Of a stretch of 64,000 bases of DNA, positions 56,101-63,503 are shown in pieces; position 1 is the stretch's first letter; each line of letters begins with the position of its first letter. A model generated the notes under the pieces. The model had not been told where the DNA came from and did no database searches. It was given only the letters and a program-made list of their open reading frames with translations. This stretch comes from Aphrocallistes beatrix (taxonomy: Eukaryota > Porifera > Hexactinellida > Sceptrulophora > Aphrocallistidae), in contig OY725495.1 in assembly GCA_963281255.1 (NCBI GenBank), forward strand, positions 2,852,001-2,916,000, read 5' to 3'. A program made the translations under genes and the position numbers.

Positions 56101-59100
56101 CTTGTTCTGATTCACGCTGTCACCGGTTCCCTCGTAGAAGTTCCGAGCCAGCTCCAACCCGTCCTCTCCCTCGAAGTGCAGGGACTCGTTCTCACGGTCC
56201 TGGTTCACCAACACAACGATGGACTTTCCTCTGAACGGCCACTTGACCGTCTTGTCCCCTGCCCCCTTCACCGTGCTCAGTTTCACGTGTAGTTTCACGT
56301 CTTCTAACAAGATGGAGCATTTGAAGGCGTATCCTTCCAGCGCGAAACCCGGACTCTCGTAGTGGATAGCGTCGGATCCGAACCCAGTGATCTTCCAGCG
56401 CAGAGCTGTGCCTATCAATGACGTCATCACGATGGCATTCAAATAACGCACCTTATTTCCCAGCTTAGTATTCTGTTTAGCCAGCTCTTCCATCTGCACA
56501 GATTTCTGTCTGTCTGTCTCTTCTAACCGAGTGATGCGATCCAGCAAATCTTTCTGAGTGCTAGCGATACTCGCATTGAACAGTGCGGTGTGTAGCTCCG
56601 AATTCTCTCTCATATGCTCTCCCAGCTGTTGCCTCCTCAGCTGCGTAGCGCCACACCCGTACCGGACGTAGGAGCAGTCGTGTACGCTGTTCATGCACTC
56701 AGACTTCAGATGGGCAGCAGCCTCTCCAAGTTTTATCTGCATTCCGCAAGCATTCCTGCACTCCACCAAGCTTTCCCTGCACTCCTCCTGATGCAGTGGG
56801 AGTTCTGCTGAGCTCACTTTTCTCTGACATAAATTGCATTCAACTTTAAGCTTAGCGCAGTCTGTATTCTCGTGTAGCGTAACATCACACCTCTGCAGTA
56901 CCATTCCACAGCCCAGGGAACACTCAATCATAAAACAGAGGCACTCATCAACGTGCTTTGTAAGATCGCAAATCTTCCCTTTCCAATCGCAGCCCCTCAT
57001 ATGCAGTGGACACATGATAGCCAGCTCTAGCACGGACTTCCTTGCAGAGGCTAGGCTCTGGTAGGCAGCTTCAGTTATCTCGATGCAGTAGAGACAGGCC
57101 TGTAGCATGCCTTCGTTGATAGTGCACGCGTCCCGCATGATTCCCTTGCACTTGGCGCAGATGAGGAAGCTCTCTTCTATCGGGGTCAGTTCGGTGAGGA
57201 GCAGGCTCTGCTTGTACCCGCTGAATCCCTCCGCGGTCTGCATGAACAGCAGCTTCTCTCTTATGTCTGGCGTTTCCATCGTTGCTAAGCGGGTGCATTA
57301 AATAATTAAATAATGTCCTGATTGCATGCACCTCTCAGTACAGAGTGCTTGATCTGCTCTTCTCCCCGAAATGAATAAAATTAGGTTTCTACTTACGTTT
57401 ATCGTAGCGCGAAAACCTGCTCGAGTGAATAGATACCGTTTGTAGCAACAGCACAATTTGGATCTTTTGAGGATTCAAATGAAAATGATAATGAGAATTC
57501 AAATGAAATTACGAGTAATACGTAGATCAGGTATCAAGTTGAAAAAACGATAAATCAACTCATTATGTTTATTAATTAAGACAACCATTGAATCCATTGT
57601 GTGTATTAGAAATCTAAGAAGGCGAAAGATCCAAACCAGCCCAAGAAGCCAGTCAGTGCGTACATGATTTGGTTCACTGAGAATAGGAAGAAGCTAATAG
57701 AGAAGTACGGATTGGTAGGGATTGGAGAAACTGGCAAGAAGGGAGGGGAGCTGTGGGGGAAGATGACAGGAGAAGATAAACAGGTATTATTTCATATTCT
57801 CTGTTCGATCTTATCACAATCATACATGTACAAGTGATGCTGTTATATACAGCCACTGAATTCAATGCGCCTATGCTTACATACACACATACGGCGTAGA
57901 ACGCCATCCATGCCATAAATGGGCATCTCCCTACAGGAGCTTCTCTAAAAAGAAGCAATTGGCTATAGTTGAGGTGCCCTAGTCGATGACATTCCGTACT
58001 AAATTTATTGGATATATTGATAATTTGACCAAAAATTCCCTGTCCCCGGCACTATCACGATATCCAATATCTGCTGTTACTGTAGCTAATGTCTTCATAG
58101 ATACTGACAGTGACTGACAAAATAGATCTACACGTAGACTACTGTGCTAAGTCAATTTCTTTTGTGGTCTTGTTCTAAATGAGTTGCCAAATTTCCATCG
58201 CGCCGATAGATATCCCACTTAAGTACGATATGATGTCTCTACTTACCCCTTCTTGGGGATAAAATTACTCCACTGCAGGTTAATAATCTCTGTTCTATAT
58301 GAAATAAATTCTTAAACTTCTTGTACCCCTTTGTCCATAGCCTTACGTAGCCAAATACGAAGAAGCTAAGAAGAGATATGAGCGAGAAATGAAAGACTAC
58401 CAGGCCAGTGGCGGGGGGGCCGATATTCCTACTAGGTGAGTCATGATAAGTGCAGTAAAGCTAGAGAAGTCTTCCATATATAGACTCCGCGTAACTGGGT
58501 GCATCCAGTCACGATATTTCCTCCAGATTAAAAGCGGAGTTCCCAATTAAACGACGAAATATATTATTAGCTTCTTTATATAGGAGCTATTCGTTCAGGA
58601 TTTTTGTCCCAATCAAGCGATATTTCCCGATTAACCGGTGTACCAATTAAGCGGAGTCCACTGTATTACTACGCATACATGTTAAAAAATACCCAGCTTC
58701 ATGAGATTAGTTAGCCCTACTCCTGCATATGCTGATTTCAACGTAGATACGTCGGGATTAGATTATAACTAGGATGGAGAACTTAGAAGTTATAACTTTC
58801 TCTAATATTGGTTTAGCTATATTAATTGGATTTTTTAACATTAGAATGTCATCGCATAAACTTCCTATCTCTGTTTAGCTCTCGAGCATCCAAGTCTACG
58901 AAAGGAGCTTCAAAGAGTGAGAAAAAGCGAAGTACTCCTAAGAAAGGCACACCTCAGAAAACCTTCAAGAGCAAGGAGTTCGTTAGCACTGATGATGACG
59001 AGTCTAGCGGCGAATCCAGTGCGCCTAAGAAAAAGGAATTTAAGCAAACAAAGTTATTTAAAACAGAGATGAAGAGTGCCAGCGATGATTCCAGGTAGAA

Positions 59101-60472
59101 TGCGATTGTATTAACATGTCCACTTATGTCGCTCTCAAGAGTGTCCTCATAATTCTCCCTTCCCATTGCTAGCTGGCGTCTGAGACCTGAAAGCAATACT
59201 TGCACTATGCCATTGCTTCTAATGTTCTCTGTTTTCGTGAATGCTCAATAACAACTCTGCCCGATCACTAGTAGATCAGAATAAGTTCACCTCTACTAGT
59301 GTTTATACGTATTTTTATCAATATAATATGTGTAAGGCTCTTGCATAATTTAGCTAATATTTACCTGCTAGTACGTAGCTAATACAAATCCCTCCTCCAA
59401 GTGTAACGTTGTTAGCAAACGAAACAGAATAAACACAACGATGAGATTCTAAAGTATATTATAAACCCTACATTCTAGTCTCTATATGAATAGCATTATA
59501 TAGACTATAGTACATTCAATGATGTTCCAATCCAGACTATCTGCTAATTCGATACTACTACAGTCGTATCGATTTCAAATTGCCCTACTAATCTAATAAT
59601 ATATTTTAACAGCGTTGAGGAGATGGATGTTGACCTTAGTCCGAAACTAAAGCCTTCTCGGGGAGGTAGAAGCACTCGATCCAAGACTAACGACGATGAC
59701 CTGGTAAGTGCTGAGTAGAGTAATCACGAATAATGATTTTACACGGACGGTACGGCCGTACACCTGTTCATGCAATTCTATATTCACCATTGCATCTGTT
59801 TATACAGGTTACTTACTTAAGTAAGTTGCGCAATATTGTTAATTTTCGTATACGATGATAATAACGACAAATATATCGAATGTATCTATATGTATTTTGG
59901 GAGCCGCACATTTGCGTACATCACAGTTGGAAAGGACTTTTAAATTTAGTGGCATCATTTTTTCATAGGCCAATATTAGTATATTTAAGAGGTATTGCTT
60001 TTAGAACTATATTTTAACTATCCCTTTCATAAACACATTTATACTTCGGTTATGATAATTAAATTACAACTCCCATTTTAAAATTAATGAGTATAATAAG
60101 TTTGTGTGAAAAAGTAACTGATGTACGCAACTGTGAATGATAAAATTGTACGCAATTGTACTGTATGCAAACGTGCTAGACCCTGTATTTTGAAGCAATA
60201 CAAACATGATAATTTTTTGTTTTCTCAACGGATATTGATAAAACAGGCAATGGAAATTAAAAATCCGTCTGATACCTTTTAGATCGAAATACTTCAGCCA
60301 TATCTGGCCTTTAAGTCAACTCACTCTAGTTTATCTGGGCGTGTATTCTAATTCAATGACTGTTCTGATCTCACAGGTTGCATTGCCGAGTGGGAGCGAC
60401 TACGAGGAGAGTCTAGCATCAGACGATAAGAGCAACAGCGGATCTGCTCCTGGTAGTGATAGCGACATGTAG
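41160..60472 (+). CDS. SSRP1: FACT complex subunit SSRP1
   Basis: SSRP1 pairs with SPT16 in FACT, the nuclear histone chaperone that opens nucleosomes during transcription and replication. Sixteen exons join in phase to 776 residues (human 709): 41160-41204, 42081-42266, 42810-42915, 43184-43374, 45954-46048, 50208-50477, 50941-51267, 52002-52071, 53465-53573, 54610-54655, 54761-54974, 57610-57783, 58341-58435, 58879-59094, 59613-59703 and 60377-60472. Residues 1-112 form the N-terminal domain (VKGWNWGNVHF). Tandem PH-like middle domains follow (FEIPLSQVSQC, LFLLPNPDG, GLLYPLEKAFLFIHKPPV, IRSFDFEVENRNG). An acidic stretch lies near 440-500. An HMG box starts near 563 (KKPVSAYMIW) and ends in exon 13. 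The tail is lysine/serine-rich (FKSKEFVSTDDDESSGE) and ends acidic. The first donor, GGA|GTTCTT, is weak. Three antisense genes lie in introns 4, 5 and 11. Confidence 0.93.
42358..42720. mobile_element. Non-autonomous hAT with perfect AAATAAAC duplication
   Basis: The left end CAGTGGCGGGCAACC and the right end GGTTTCCCACCGCTG form an inverted pair. The identical octamer AAATAAAC flanks both sides (42350-42357 and 42721-42728). It is 363 bp with no transposase. It lies in SSRP1 intron 2, 90 bases upstream of exon 3. Confidence 0.88.
43469..43474 (-). promoter_or_regulatory. Candidate polyadenylation signal of nested MRPL2
   Basis: Minus-strand ATTAAA about 50 bases downstream of the MRPL2 stop and still about 95 bases short of SSRP1 exon 4, so the nested transcript can end within the intron. 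Confidence 0.5.
43525..44855 (-). CDS. MRPL2: Mitochondrial ribosomal protein L2 (reduced), nested in SSRP1 intron 4
   Basis: uL2m is a core protein of the large mitochondrial ribosomal subunit, near the peptidyl-transferase centre. Three minus-strand exons join in phase: 44855-44763, 44514-44359 and 43905-43525, about 209 residues (alternative exon 2 start at 44559 adds 15). Exon 1 encodes a basic, non-acidic leader (MQSLLRSRAQLLGRLAVL) typical of mitochondrial targeting. Exon 2 gives VRIIELLKSVKRSGYVAVVA and ANEHMK. Exon 3 begins VGDTPIY and contains GNTYPLSSIPDGHPVFNLEV, KPGGGGRIARGAGT and CKATLGKVGNEGHSS, the L2 SH3-like domain. Missing are the GGR..GR..GGGHK block at the N-terminus and everything after KAG, including the basic C-terminal extension, so the protein is about 95 residues shorter than the human precursor. 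Whether extra exons restore these parts is not visible within the intron. The whole gene lies antisense between SSRP1 exons 4 and 5. Confidence 0.82.
45397..45865. mobile_element. MITE with CCGTAAACTGGG ends carrying a nested TTAA element
   Basis: The outer ends CCGTAAACTGGGGCGACTTTG and CAAAGTCACC..CCCAGTTTACGG sit between TA dinucleotides. The inner arms continue through GACTTTGTCCCACAATAGCAA and its complement. Between the arms a second element (45496-45728) has inserted at TTAA. Located in SSRP1 intron 4, between MRPL2 and exon 5. Confidence 0.7.
45496..45728. mobile_element. piggyBac-like miniature element(s) at TTAA
   Basis: TTAA tetranucleotides border two adjoining units: one from TTAAACCCTCGCCTGG to CCAACCGCGGGTTAA, and one from TTAACCCTACTTGGACT to AGTCCAAGTAGGGTTAA. 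Both contain dense ACTTTCATTTTCACTTTCA repeats in opposite orientation. A related single unit lies at about 50690-50790. TTAA targets and CCCT ends point to the piggyBac superfamily. Confidence 0.6.
46364..46552. mobile_element. Pogo-like MITE
   Basis: The left end CAATCGACTCTGCTTAA and the right end TTAAGCGGGGTCGACTG are an inverted pair between TA dinucleotides. Internal words CCGATTAAGC repeat. This is the usual form of pogo/Tigger-derived elements. In SSRP1 intron 5. Confidence 0.7.
46757..46762 (-). promoter_or_regulatory. Candidate polyadenylation signal of the NHL gene
   Basis: Minus-strand ATTAAA lies about 96 bases downstream of the stop codon of the nested NHL-repeat gene. Confidence 0.4.
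46858..48294 (-). CDS. Coiled-coil/NHL-propeller protein, nested in SSRP1 intron 5
   Basis: Two minus-strand exons, 48294-48016 and 47898-46858, join in phase 0 (CAAGAG|GTAATC; CCTTAG|GTGCAG) to 439 residues. Residues 1-93 are heptad-rich and predicted coiled coil (LLQELSNELSRIQKLRSLS, then RRESLLNTLSRITEQVESQL). From about 115 the protein is a beta-propeller-like region of repeated strands with NHL-type spacing: DNFYLLDAGENLIHLV, DRFYVTSRQASSLQVF, LAVDENDCIYTVSSQ and ISDLCV-like VSDLCVTESGRVVLSP. The layout resembles the C-terminal half of TRIM-NHL proteins, but no RING, B-box or filamin domain is present, and the start codon lies directly before the coiled coil. It could be a derived TRIM-NHL protein that lost its E3 module; specific function is unknown. 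It is antisense to and wholly within SSRP1 intron 5. The exons are much richer in GC than their surroundings, arguing for a real gene. Confidence 0.8.
48420..49660 (-). pseudogene. hAT transposase relic (TTF-zinc-finger type)
   Basis: On the minus strand, fragments of a hAT-like transposase occur in order but with stops and frame changes. VSCHLKEFVPSRN, near 49520-49570, is a possible zinc-finger part. IFDVIFYLGRLGQALRGL lies near 49000-49070. HDALLSLTIDETTDLRVS lies near 48780-48840 and matches the hAT block around the first catalytic aspartate. The copy is heavily decayed; terminal inverted repeats were not found. It lies in SSRP1 intron 5, downstream of the NHL gene on the plus strand. Confidence 0.6.
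50660..50800. repeat. Relative of the TTAA/ACTTTCA element
   Basis: ACCCCACTTTCATTTTCAATTTCAG and the following ACTTTCAATTAACTTTCACTTTCA match the internal repeats of 45496-45728. The ends are eroded. Located in SSRP1 intron 6. Confidence 0.5.
51339..51382 (+). other. Possible alternative terminal exon of SSRP1
   Basis: A strong acceptor (polypyrimidine tract ending GTTTTCAG at 51338) precedes a short segment that, joined to exon 7, would read 14 more residues and stop at TAA (51378-51380). The main splice form skips it to exon 8 at 52002, which fits family similarity. The segment has no known counterpart; it may be a decoy site. Confidence 0.3.
51830..51967. repeat. Small inverted-repeat element
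   Basis: AAAAGCATCAAACTTGTCATGC near 51831 and its imperfect complement ending near 51966, with AACTAGATT and its complement just inside, make a 137-bp MITE-like palindrome 35 bases before SSRP1 exon 8. Confidence 0.6.
52072..53464. other. SSRP1 intron 8: MITE fragments
   Basis: 52366-52490 is a diverged relative of the GGGGCACCGAAC hAT-like MITE. CAGTGGTTCTCAAACC at 52499 is a lone hAT end. Near 53265-53345 CAGTCAAGTGAGCATA and its complement form a small palindrome. No nested gene is seen. Confidence 0.45.
53804..54327. mobile_element. Tc1/mariner fragments in SSRP1 intron 9
   Basis: ACAGGGTGATCCAAAAGTTCTGCAAC near 53804 is a lone mariner-type end. Just inside, AAAGTATTGGAACACCCAG near 53887 and CTGTTCCAATACTTTTGGCCAGGTAGTGTA ending near 54325 are the two ends of a Tc1-like element of about 450 bp, the left one truncated. 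No transposase is seen. Confidence 0.55.
55268..55455. mobile_element. Pogo-like MITE (CAGTCAGGGTCGCTTATTATGAAC ends)
   Basis: CAGTCAGGGTCGCTTATTATG at 55268 and CAATAAGCGACCCTGACTG ending at 55455 form an inverted pair between TA dinucleotides. TTAATATGAAC and TTATTATGAAC repeat inside. A fragment of the same end lies at 60964, inside another element. Confidence 0.75.
55491..55865. mobile_element. hAT-like element with GGTTAACCGG repeats
   Basis: The left end CAAGGCTGGATTCAGTTAACC and the right end GGTTAACCAACCCCAGCCCTG form an inverted pair. GTCTGGT flanks both sides. The arms consist largely of GGTTAACCG words. It has 375 bp and no coding part. It lies in SSRP1 intron 11, downstream of the nested TRAF-like gene. 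Confidence 0.7.
56002..57279 (-). CDS. TRAF-like zinc-finger/MATH protein, nested in SSRP1 intron 11
   Basis: A single uninterrupted minus-strand frame of 425 residues. Residues 20-70 contain a partial RING-like stretch (LICAKCKGIMRDACTI, then ACLYCIE) with fewer cysteine/histidine ligands than a normal RING. Residues about 88-225 are a run of TRAF-type zinc fingers (CPLHMRGCDWKGKICDL, ECSLGCGMVLQRCD, CNLCQRKVSS, ECRNACGMQIKL, CSYVRYGCG). Residues about 230-275 are a coiled coil (LLDRITRLEETDRQKS). The C-terminal 150 residues are beta-rich and resemble a MATH/TRAF-C domain (KCSILLEDVKLHVKLST, KWPFRGKSIVVLVNQ, CTIPIASVIRDPYCKKGTVLI). TRAF proteins link receptors to ubiquitin signalling in the cytosol; the weak RING leaves E3 activity doubtful. 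The absence of introns may reflect retroposition. It lies wholly within SSRP1 intron 11 in antisense orientation. The start at 57279 is the first ATG of the frame. Confidence 0.85.
   Translation of the reverse strand: METPDIREKLLFMQTAEGFSGYKQSLLLTELTPIEESFLICAKCKGIMRDACTINEGMLQACLYCIEITEAAYQSLASARKSVLELAIMCPLHMRGCDWKGKICDLTKHVDECLCFMIECSLGCGMVLQRCDVTLHENTDCAKLKVECNLCQRKVSSAELPLHQEECRESLVECRNACGMQIKLGEAAAHLKSECMNSVHDCSYVRYGCGATQLRRQQLGEHMRENSELHTALFNASIASTQKDLLDRITRLEETDRQKSVQMEELAKQNTKLGNKVRYLNAIVMTSLIGTALRWKITGFGSDAIHYESPGFALEGYAFKCSILLEDVKLHVKLSTVKGAGDKTVKWPFRGKSIVVLVNQDRENESLHFEGEDGLELARNFYEGTGDSVNQNKKICTIPIASVIRDPYCKKGTVLIYVLLKSCVQ
58478..58665. mobile_element. Pogo-like MITE in SSRP1 intron 13
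   Basis: ATAGACTCCGCGTAACTGGG near 58479 and AATTAAGCGGAGTCCACTGTA near 58645-58665 are imperfect inverted ends, with AAGCGGAGTTCC and GATTAACC words inside. TA at the right border is clear; the left is eroded. Confidence 0.55.
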
Positions 60473-60578
60473 CATACCCAGCTCACTTACGTATGCGCCA
60501 GAATTAGTTATTAATCTGTTTCACCCAAAAGTTAGAATATTGTTAAATTGTTAGCTAATTTTAATTTGACCTGTTTTA

Positions 60579-60584
60579 ATTAAA
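60579..60584 (+). promoter_or_regulatory. Candidate SSRP1 polyadenylation signal
   Basis: ATTAAA lies about 107 bases after the SSRP1 stop codon. No canonical AATAAA is seen closer. Confidence 0.4.
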
Positions 60585-60841
60585 TTCTGCTATGTTGAAT
60601 TCAGTGCAAGGTCATTGAATATATATTGATACAATCAAACGTAACTCGGATGGTAATTGTGCTAATCTAAATATGTTGTAGGTTAGTTAAGTAGTAGCAC
60701 CGCCTTACTCTCTATAGTTTAGGCCAATTTAGTACTTTCTTCACACATCTGTCTCTATTCACAGACCAGCACTTTCCTAGTATTGCTGTTCCCACCCAAA
60801 TCCACCAATCACTTTAATAATAATTATTCTTTTGTATATAG

Positions 60842-61244
60842 CAGGGTTTCTCAAACTGTGGTCTTTGACCAAAAATAACCACTTTTTGGTCAAGGAGAAA
60901 TTCCTGCTACTTATTGAAACTCTATCATCTAAATATTTTTTTAAAATTCAAGCTCAAAAATATACAGTCAGGGTCACTTATTATAAACGCTTAATAAGGT
61001 TAAATCACGATGTAGAGATCAAAATTAGAAAATTTGTGTTTTGCTCCAAAAACACCACCAAGCACCCTTTTGGAGACTTTTTTAACCTAAAATTCCCACT
61101 TGACTCAATAAATTAGATTATATATATTTTATATATAATATAAGTTTTTAAAATATAAGAACATAAATGTAATTAATATCAGTCCAAAAGTGTAGTCAAT
61201 TTTGGTCAATTGTGGTCATGAGCCAAAAAGGTTGAGAAACCCTG
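60842..61244. mobile_element. Non-autonomous hAT (CAGGGTTTCTCAA ends)
   Basis: The left end CAGGGTTTCTCAAACTGTGG and the right end GGTTGAGAAACCCTG are an inverted pair. The octamers GTATATAG (60834-60841) and GTATATAT (61245-61252) match at seven of eight bases. TGACCAAAAATAACC-like words occur near the left end and TTTTGGTCAA-like words near the right. A pogo-like fragment (60964-61000) is embedded. Confidence 0.8.
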
Positions 61245-61252
61245 GTATATAT

Positions 61253-62020
61253 AGTATGGCCATGATATAGATAAGTAATTACGTAGTGAACGAATTAACT
61301 TGGAACTTAGATTGAAGTATATTATGAAACAGCAAGCAAACATGTTTCACGGCGGAACATGGAGTGCCGCCCACAGTTACCTCAATTAAGCGAGTTTGCT
61401 GCCGCGCTTAAGAATGAGATGCAGAGTTTATGCTTGCAATGTTGCACAGGTGCTATGTGGTTGATGCGTTGTAGCAGCCAGTGGAGGGATGGCGGGATCC
61501 AGAGCAAATATGGGACGTGTACCCTAGACACTAGAGAAGTTGGAGCGGCTATTATAAACTAAATGTGTGGGGAAGGGTGGCTGTAATTTTACTACAGGGT
61601 TCAGTAGGCGGGCGTGATCCTTTGCAATAGAACATGAGAAAGTTGAACTGAAAAAAGGGAGTGGAGGGAGAGGATGTAGAGGTACTTGTGGACCAGAACA
61701 TTCATAATTGTGTGTACAAGGGAATTTTGGAATGACGTGACGCAGTCAGGGGTAACTAGGTCTGGGATTGACCACTGAAGAGTAGGGATGAGTCCGGTAT
61801 ACATTTCTGGAATCTGCATGCATCGAGTCAAATGAATGACTCCTCGAGAGGATCTTTGAAAGAGGAACTCTTGACCTCTTTGCACAATCTGAGAGGTCAC
61901 ACAGTATATGTAAATAGATGGAACTGGACTGAACGAATTCATCACGCCACGGGCAAGGAGCAGTCGGTCGAGATTTAGAGTTTCCATTTCAACCTCGGAC
62001 AATTAAACGGTAAAAAGTAT
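61253..62020. other. Downstream of SSRP1: open frames of unknown status
   Basis: A plus frame of 67 codons (61359-61562) and a minus frame of 133 codons (62002-61601) are open; neither has a recognisable motif, and codon content does not clearly favour either. They may be by-chance frames or parts of an unannotated small gene. GC content is higher than in the surroundings. Confidence 0.3.
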
Positions 62021-62030
62021 GTGACCGACC

Positions 62031-62262
62031 TCAGGGGAGCATCCTCTCTCCACCACTCAGCCGCATTCCTTTGGAGTATCCGTGGACCCCTACCACCACC
62101 ACCAGCGAATCACACCCTACCACCACCACCAGCGAATCAGATCCGACCACCACCACCAGCGAATCAGATCCGACCACCTTGCCCATCAATTCGCAGCCTA
62201 CATTCTCCAATATTATCCCATGGACCTCCATCCTACTTATATCTCGGTACTGTATAGTTTAA
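62031..62262 (+). CDS. Possible terminal exon with TTTTSES repeats (partial, uncertain)
   Basis: From an acceptor-like CCTCAG (62030-62035) an open frame runs to TAA at 62260-62262. It contains about three 27-base units (CCACCACCACCAGCGAATCAGATCCGA-type), each read as PTTTTSESD or a close variant, then a short hydrophobic end (ILLISRYCIV). AATAAA overlaps the stop region at 62262-62267. Threonine/serine-rich repeats with a hydrophobic tail would suit a secreted or surface mucin-like protein, but no upstream exon was found and the repeat could equally be a simple minisatellite. Treat as a candidate only. Confidence 0.3.
62088..62175. repeat. 27-bp tandem repeat
   Basis: Slightly more than three units of CCACCACCACCAGCGAATCA plus seven variable bases. 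The last two units are identical; the first has CACCCT in place of GATCCG. Confidence 0.85.
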
Positions 62263-62993
62263 ATAAAAGGGGATTTTTTCACACAAACTTCGTCTAATTC
62301 TGTGGTTCAAGTTGGTATCGAATGTTTATAAAGATACAGAGACCTCCCAGATGACATGGAAAGCTGTTGGAAAATCTCCTCATTATCTTAATTGCAAATC
62401 GTATTCGATGTACGAATGTGTTTTATACATTTCAATTATTTTATTTGCTGAAAGTTATTTTGCTTTATATATATTTACTCATTACAGACCCTAGACCCTA
62501 GATTATCCGAACAGTCCGAGTTTCTCCGTCTATTAATATTTTTCGATCGAATTTGAAAAAATAATGCGTCCGAAAAAACTGAAATACACTGCAATATTTA
62601 AACTGTTAAAATCGATATCCTTAGTAACTAAATTTATGTATTTTTTGTTCATAACATCATAATCAATCAAATTACAGGGAAATGCTATGATCCGAATTCA
62701 TATCAATATTATTCATTGAACAAACACGTTTCCACTAGTTTGGAACAACAAACCCCAAGTTACAGATTACACGACTATATGATATGATGTAATCTTATAA
62801 ACCAATCACAACTTCATTAGAATAATTTGTCTACATACTGTATGTGAATTAGTTCGTAAAATGAATGGTTTTCGTCTTATAATCGAAGCTTACTTTCGTA
62901 AAATCAGTTTATTGAACAGTTAGATATTAGTTCAAAATCGCAGCAAAGTCACATAATTAATACATTATTATTATTATTATTATTATTATTATC
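62263..62993. other. AT-rich DNA ending in an ATT microsatellite
   Basis: No gene is seen. An (ATT)n run of about ten units lies at 62964-62992, directly beside the next Helitron-like copy. Confidence 0.6.
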
Positions 62994-63501
62994 ACAAGCG
63001 CGCTTTGCTTGCTTGCGATGCGCGGCTGGCGGACACTTTAAGTCCGCCAGATGCGTCTATTGCACATTGATTAATTATAAGGTAGATAACATCTATAAAT
63101 ACGTATGTCTTACTGTTTAATCGATACGTATTACTCGAAAAATCACTAAATTTGTCAATTTTTCAACTTTCGATGAGTAATGATGATGCTATAATAGAGT
63201 GCTGAGTCATCATTTTTATGATAGTTGTATCACATGTGAAGAATGTTAATGTACACATACTGTACTATTAAAATTTCAGCTTTCTATAAAATGGCTGAGT
63301 TATAGTCAAAAACTGAAATTTAGTAATAATTTAAAAAAGGTGACAATGACGTCATAATTCCATGATGACTTGATGAGTCGACATTTTCGTCTGAGGTCAG
63401 GACTTAGTGGAGCCATAGCCAAAAGATTCCTACATGGCAAAAATCAGCTTTCTGTGCCTGGCAGTTTTTTCAATCAATTCGATACAGATATAGATATATA
63501 C
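62994..63501 (-). mobile_element. Helitron-like element, copy G
   Basis: Reverse orientation, starting CAAGCGCGCTTTGCTTGC (3' terminus) with GGCGGACACTTTAAGTCCGCC inside, and continuing through CATGATGAGTCGACATTTTC-like and GCCAAAAGATTCCTACATGG blocks as in copy C. The 5' end is cut off at 63501 where a mariner element begins. Confidence 0.65.
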
Positions 63502-63503
63502 TA

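Noticed and set aside
61601-62002. Minus-strand open frame of 133 codons
   Set aside because: No recognisable motif, no clear splice or poly-A context and no codon signal; described only as unknown sequence.
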